From Halocafeteria seosinensis (Eukaryota; Sar; Bigyra; Bicosoecida), in assembly GCA_001687465.1 (NCBI GenBank), contig LVLI01001414.1, forward strand, positions 1-13,144: a stretch of 13,144 nt of DNA, in the 5' to 3' direction. A program made the position numbers and the translations under genes. Position 1 is the first letter of the stretch; each line of letters begins with the position of its first letter. Shown in pieces: positions 9,399 through 13,144 of the stretch. A model generated the notes under the pieces. That model searched no databases. It was not told the DNA's origin and saw only the letters and a program-made list of their open reading frames with translations.

Positions 9399-9863
9399 GC
9401 TGCAGGAAACAGACTTGCGTCTTATGTCGTCAACAGAATCAGTCCTTCCTAAGACTCTTCTAGCAAACCCTCCTAAGGCTTCTAGATCTGGCGCTTCTGG
9501 TTTGCTTTCACGGGGGAGCTTTCAGCGCCCATACTCCTGGCTGTCATCATCACGTTTCACCGCTCGCTTTAGCTTCCCAACAGGCTCCGATTCTAAAGTT
9601 TCTGTTACTGGTTCGGCGCCGTGTTGCTCATGCGATCTCCCGGTATTCGCACCACCATCGCCAGAAGAGGTCGCATGTGTCGTAGATTGTGGTCGTTGCT
9701 TATGTTGCTAAGGCTGTTCGGACTGTTCGGAGTTGCTGTTTCTTTGATCTCTTTGCTGTGGCGACAAAGTTGGCATAAAACGATCGTTCTTTTCGCCTTT
9801 TCGTTGTTTCTTTTCCTTCTGCCTGATCTCTTCAGCTTCTCGCTTGGCTCGTTCGGGTTCATT
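9399..9863 (-). pseudogene. Highly charged exon, in frame with the transposase N-terminus, two nonsense codons
   Basis: The minus frame starting at 9863 begins N-E-P-E-R-A-K-R-E-A-E-E and continues Lys/Gln/Glu-rich. It meets TAG at 9708-9710 within a Gln-rich stretch and TGA at 9522-9524, but is otherwise open straight into the frame of the Cys/His stretch at 9398 and on to 9093. Strong residue bias across 250 codons broken only by two single stops argues for former coding sequence. It is preceded at 9864-9866 by a pyrimidine-rich tract and TTGATTGCAG, a convincing 3' splice site. It may be the N-terminal region of the MULE-like protein or the tail of the LRR protein upstream; the frame supports the first and the splice sites permit the second. 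Confidence 0.5.
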
Positions 9864-10217
9864 CTGCAATCAACAAATTCCAACAAGAAAGCAGATAAAC
9901 AGAGATAATAATACTTTGCTCAGCATTTAACAACCGTGTCAATGCACAATCTTTGCGCTACAAATGTCAGTTCATGCCAACCAAAACACAAACATAAGAA
10001 AATAGCAGCAAAGAGTTAGTTCATCAGAGCACAGCCAATGCGACCGCCCCGTTTCACACTGTACGTCGTCGCAGCGACCCACAACCCTTCCTCATGCATG
10101 CATCGTGTTCACCTTGTTGTTGTGAGCTCAAACAAGGAAACCTACTCTCATTCTATTGCAACGAGTCTTTGACAAAACACAATGGTTGCTTGCTGGAGGA
10201 AGTCGTCCTGGTCTTAC
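9864..10217 (-). other. Probable intron (354 bases) between LRR fragment and charged exon
   Basis: On the minus strand a good donor (AAG|GTAAGA, cut after 10218) pairs with an acceptor behind a T/C-rich tract (TTGATTGCAG, last intron base 9864). CTAAC and CTGAC branch-like words lie inside. The interior shows no sustained coding frame. Splicing keeps the frame V-F-Q-R-N-K|N-E-P-E-R-A-K, but this frame differs by one from that of the leucine-rich repeats upstream, so a frameshift near 10300-10330 would be needed as well. Alternatively this is the 5' flank of the transposon gene. Confidence 0.4.
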
Positions 10218-10585
10218 CTTGTTTCTCTGGAATACGTGTTTGATTGTGTCCGAAAGGGATCCCGGTAGGGAAACTTGGGTATAGTAATGTGGATTCCAGG
10301 CTGCCCAGGGGTCGAATTCTGAATGTTGATCTTGATTTGGTTGTCGCTTATATCGATCAGCGTCAATGTCGTATTGACCCGCAAGGCATCCCCCAAATGT
10401 TGAGCTCCTGTAGCACCGATTTGATTCCTTTCTAAATGAATCCTAGTCAATGGCGTATTGACCCGCAAGGCATCCCCCAAATGTTGAGCTCCTGTATCAC
10501 CGATTTGATTCCTTTCTAAATGAATCGTAGTCAATGTCGTATTGACCAGCAACGCATCCGCCAAATGTTGAGCTCATGTATCACC
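10218..10585 (-). pseudogene. Leucine-rich-repeat protein fragment (RI-type), truncated and interrupted
   Basis: The minus frame encodes about three 28-residue leucine-rich repeats of ribonuclease-inhibitor type, each reading like HLGDALRVNTTLT then IHLERNQIG then DTGAQ. Such repeats form curved binding surfaces and are abundant in protist genomes. The first visible repeat has TGA (10574-10576) where the other copies have GGA. Homology to the repeat stops abruptly at about 10585, where sequence related to gene 1 begins. Downstream, the repeats pass into a non-LRR segment that is open in two frames up to the splice donor at 10217. No start codon belongs to it, so it is a 5'-truncated, interrupted fragment. 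Ligand unknown. Confidence 0.7.
10334..10585 (-). repeat. 84-base tandem repeats encoding the LRR units
   Basis: Copies begin (plus coordinates) at 10371, 10455 and 10539, exactly 84 bases apart, which is 28 codons. The first two full copies differ at 3 of 84 positions; the third is cut after 47 bases and differs at 4. A half copy precedes them at 10334-10370 with more divergence. Near identity points to recent expansion or conversion of the unit. Confidence 0.85.
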
Positions 10586-10587
10586 GG

Positions 10588-10797
10588 TTAGCGTTCGCGA
10601 TGCATATTCACACTCAGCCATACATGAGTATGGCGGCCAGGGAAGAAGCTCTGCTACACCATACCGACAAGGCGAATGAAGGAAGTAACAAGCACATGCA
10701 AATTAAACAGATGTACGAACGAGCTGAAAACGCTGCACAATCACGTCGAGAAGGCAAGCTGGAGAATACATGTATGGACAAAATCCGGACAGATTAA
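10588..10797 (+). pseudogene. Fragment of a TIG/multi-TM family member
   Basis: The plus frame from 10588 to TAA at 10795-10797 matches the last part of a membrane helix and the following cytoplasmic loop of gene 1 (nt 4610-4803). Of 64 aligned residues, 49 are identical, with a two-residue insertion before MDKI (tacatg-type insertion near 10769). Shared blocks include QPYMSMA, IKQMYE and AAQSRREGK. Upstream it starts abruptly at the edge of the LRR fragment; downstream the match ends at about 10786 and a stop follows. It lacks every other domain of the family, so it is a broken duplicate. Synonymous and conservative changes suggest it derives from a paralogue and not directly from gene 1. 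Confidence 0.85.
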
Positions 10798-11633
10798 CAT
10801 TTACTGGCACCGAATGCGCGCGCAAACAATTGGGAAAAGATTGACAGTACATCATTTCTACGGCACTCATCAAGAAAAGTGTACCTGCCATGCGACTACA
10901 GTTACGCCTCGGCTAATGACTCTGTACATTGAACGAGCGAAGTGGAGTATCTGCAACCATAAGCACAGGTGTCATATTTGTTCAAACACCAGAAGGTAAC
11001 GCACTACGCACGTATGAAAGAAGTCATCATTCTGAGCACGACTCCGAAGTTTACTGACAAGCGACATGAATTTAGAGTGCAAACAGCCCCACTTCCCCGA
11101 TTCCACAACGATGACCTGTCTTGCGATGCCTTGAGGACGTACACTTTAATGCTAACCATCGATGGAAACCACATGTAAGCTTGACGTTCCTGTCGACTGA
11201 CCCCTTTAGCTTTGTGGGCCAACGAGATTGTGGCCATTCCGCTTCCGCTTTCTTTCCAAGTCCTGTTGAAGTCGGGTCGCAATGCGACCTGGGATCCATC
11301 ACTGGAATCCATCACTCCCAAATCCCCTTTTTGTGGAGATGTGCCGGTTTCCCTTTCTATGAATACACAGGTCCTCGATCCTTCCGTGTTGATTGCCGCA
11401 CAGACACAAGCGTCAAAGAGAGCATATATACCGACTGGATTTGTTGGAGTAGTAGCACCTTTGTTAAGGGAACGAACGGAGGTCTTGCCTTCCTTCCGTG
11501 CGAACACGCATGTACGTGCCTCGCGGATCTCTTTTCACTTCTATAATCACTCTTTCTTAACTTTTTCATGCCTTTGTCGGCTCAGACGGACGTTATATCG
11601 AGGTTGACCCCGTGTGAGCACCGGAGAGCAGCC
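10798..11633. other. Spacer upstream of gene 2 with ambiguous open frames
   Basis: No gene can be assigned. A minus frame (11004-11507, 167 codons) and two plus frames (11121-11546 and 11212-11607) overlap the same stretch, so the region is simply poor in stops, and none shows a recognisable motif. From about 10798 a plus frame has a Cys/His-rich end (CTCH, then CNHKHRCHIC, to a stop at 10997-10999) that may be chance. A TATAAT word at 11542-11547, 87 bases before the chosen start of gene 2, could be a TATA-like element, with only weak support. The promoter and 5' UTR of gene 2 presumably lie here. Confidence 0.5.
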
Positions 11634-13144
11634 ATGCGTCAAGGAAGCGGAGGGGACAAGAGAAAACGGGAAAATGCGGCGGACGGAGATTCCGTCTCCT
11701 GGAAGAAATCCCCCTTGAGGCTGTCTTCTGTCATTTTCACGATGATACTCGGGACGACGACGGTGGTGAATGCATCGCACTATCGCTATGGAGTGGTTAC
11801 ATGGAGATATCAACCGAATGAAGCTCACCACACTGTGCGGTTTACCTTTAGTATTGGCTGGTACGTTGGTTGGACTTGTGATTCCTGCTCTTGCTTTTTC
11901 ATTTGGAGAACCAATTATGGATTGTATGTGTCTTGCAATCAGGCGCTGGTCCTTTTATGGAAGGCCAAAGAGTGGTAAGAGTGGACACAGTTGCTGCTTC
12001 TATTTCGGAGACGGGACTCGGACTGGGTCACCCTCCTTGTCGATCGATTCCATAAACGAAGATGAGGACTGGTTTGATGGTGAAGCTCAAGTGACACACC
12101 GGTATAACTCGCGAACCAATGGTGGAAGTCCTTTCCGTTGGAGATTTGATGGATGTTGTCGTATTGGAGGTATCCGAAACAGTGGCTCATCGCGCTGGCG
12201 TCTTATTACTGATGTTGACCTTAGTCACCGCAGCGACATAGATATGGTGAATCGACCGCCTGCTTCTTCCATGATGCCCATAGTAACCATCACAGAGGGA
12301 GAACCAAATTCATTTTTCGTAGACGCTAGTGATGATGATATGGATCCACTTACGTATCGGCTCGCACATAGCAATGAAATGGTAAGCTCTGGGACCGGGC
12401 ATCATCCTCCTGGATTATCCATCGAAGAGGGAAATGGAAAAATCACATGGAACAACCCCACTATTCGAAGTGGTTCTCAAGATTTGTGGTATACCAATGT
12501 GATCGTCTCCGATGGTCGCTCGCAAGTTGGCGTTGACTTCATTGTGCGGGTAGTGCCCCGGGCTGATGTGTGTAGTGGGAGCGCATGCACCACGTGCGGT
12601 AGATCTTGTTTTTCTGATAATGACTGCGGAAGTGGTTGCTCATGTGTGGGCAATCACGCTCCAACATTCAAGTCCCCATCTCCTTGGATTGATGAGAATT
12701 TGCCTCAGTGCTTTCTTCCCGGTAAAACTGAATCCTTCTTGGTAACGGCAGAGGACACGAAAGAGCCATGTCACGATGTAGAACTTCAAACTGCTGGACG
12801 ACCTAGTGGGTCCACGTTTCAAAAGATTTCCCAGGGTAGCAATCCTGTTCAGTATCGTTTCAGTTGGGCTTCGAAAGCCAATCAAGACGGGAGTCACCAA
12901 ATGAGCATCACTGCTAAAGACAAAGAGGGAGTATCATCTCCAGAAACTGTAGACCTCTTTGTACCTGCATCCGACGAGCTTCCAGTCGTTAACCGAGTCT
13001 CGCCTGGGCAAGGACAAAAGGATGCGCAGACGACACTGAATGTGTTTGGGAGCAATTTCGTACTTAGCGCGGCGTTATTCTGTCGATTTCGCCTGGAGAA
13101 ACAAGGGGACTCTGCCTGGATCAATCGACGAGCCATATATGTTT
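11634..13144 (+). CDS. Second giant surface protein, N-terminal part (two exons, 3' end outside window)
   Basis: Exon 1 is 11634-11860, exon 2 runs from 11943 to the window edge, 476 codons in all, without a stop after splicing. The ATG at 11634 has G at -3; an upstream in-frame ATG at 11568 has T at -3 and would only lengthen the polar leader. A polar, basic leader leads into a hydrophobic core (LSSVIFTMILG) and likely cleavage after VNA. The mature protein opens SHYRYG..., then W, F and FGDG motifs (residues ~44-180). Next is a He_PIG/cadherin-like Ig fold (~188-280: ITEGEP, DADD-like DASDDDMDPLTY, PGLSI, VSDG), then seven Cys in 27 residues (286-313), another beta-rich domain (~315-420), and from ~422 the start of a TIG repeat (VVNRVSP, then VFGSNF). 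Inference: secreted or membrane-anchored N-terminus of the same family as gene 1; membrane part lies beyond the window. Confidence 0.85.
11861..11942 (+). other. 82-base spliceosomal intron of gene 2
   Basis: The donor is CTG|GTACGT and the acceptor TTGCAATCAG|GCG, behind a T-rich tract. The length is 82, not a multiple of three. Unspliced, the frame runs to a stop at 11976-11978; spliced, the split codon TG|G gives Trp and the following frame stays open for more than 400 codons and carries clear domains. That restoration is strong evidence for the exact boundaries. Confidence 0.88.

Larger units (their letters stand above)
7050..9863 (-). mobile_element. Decayed MULE-like DNA transposon, ends not located
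   Basis: This block groups the transposase remnant (8403-9398), the charged exon in the same frame before it (9399-9863) and the unknown coiled-coil frame just after it (7050-8418). All lie on the minus strand, abut or overlap, and carry comparable damage. MULEs normally have terminal inverted repeats and 8-11 base target duplications; neither was recognised, so the boundaries are only those of the readable coding remnants. Whether the coiled-coil frame belongs to the element is an inference from adjacency. Confidence 0.45.

Noticed and set aside
9415-9711. 98-codon plus-strand open frame
   Set aside because: It is the Ser/Pro-rich reverse reading of the charged minus-strand exon.
9605-9886. 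Minus frame starting ATG at 9861 right after the splice acceptor
   Set aside because: The alternative frame from 9863 has much stronger coding character and stays in frame with the transposase N-terminus for about 250 codons.
5603-10576. Stop-codon reassignment (TAA/TAG read as Gln) as explanation for the interrupted frames
   Set aside because: Gene 1 has 1867 codons with many CAA/CAG and no internal TAA, TAG or TGA, and gene 2 is equally clean. The broken frames also carry frameshifts, which a code change cannot explain.
6400-10600. LTR retrotransposon, terminal inverted repeats, tRNA or CRISPR array
   Set aside because: No reverse transcriptase motifs, long terminal repeats, matching inverted ends, tRNA cloverleaf or spaced identical repeats were found by eye.
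11568-11633. Upstream in-frame ATG at 11568 as the start of gene 2
   Set aside because: It has T at -3 and adds only a polar leader before an already adequate signal peptide; the ATG at 11634 has a better context.

Overview
The window looks like nuclear DNA of a eukaryote, most likely a unicellular alga or other protist. The signs are one well-supported spliceosomal intron, a huge extracellular protein family built of IPT/TIG repeats plus a multi-spanning membrane module, 28-residue ribonuclease-inhibitor-type leucine-rich repeats, and a decayed MULE-like DNA transposon. The exact lineage cannot be fixed from sequence alone; a stramenopile-like alga is a guess.

Layout. (1) 2-5605, plus strand: the 3' part (1867 codons, no intron) of a giant surface protein with about seven to eight TIG repeats, a Cys-rich stalk, about nine membrane helices and a charged cytoplasmic tail. 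(2) 5606-10585: about 5 kb of decayed, mostly minus-strand coding remnants. In order along the window these are a GLUG-like repeat protein remnant (5591-6425), a stretch with nothing recognisable (6426-7049), an unknown coiled-coil protein with a frameshift and a nonsense codon (7050-8418), a MULE-like transposase remnant (8403-9398) whose frame runs back through a charged exon (to 9863), a probable intron (9864-10217) and a leucine-rich-repeat fragment (10218-10585). (3) 10588-10797, plus strand: a short broken copy of the membrane module of the first gene, abutting the LRR fragment. (4) 10798-11633: spacer with ambiguous open frames. (5) 11634 to the window end, plus strand: the 5' part of a second gene that seems to belong to the same giant family. 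It has a signal peptide, an 82-base intron, an N-terminal HYRYG domain, an Ig/cadherin-like domain, a Cys knot-like segment, and the start of the first TIG repeat exactly at the window edge.

Interpretation. Gene 1 shows the C-terminal half and gene 2 the N-terminal half of what appears to be one architecture: secreted N-terminus, TIG rod, Cys-rich stalk, multi-TM domain, cytoplasmic tail. With the 10.6 kb fragment this makes at least three family members in one head-to-tail cluster, so the locus looks like an expanding surface-receptor or adhesin family. The DNA between the two intact copies has collected transposon and gene debris. All decayed frames carry stops or shifts, whereas the two TIG genes are fully open; that contrast is the clearest signal in the window.
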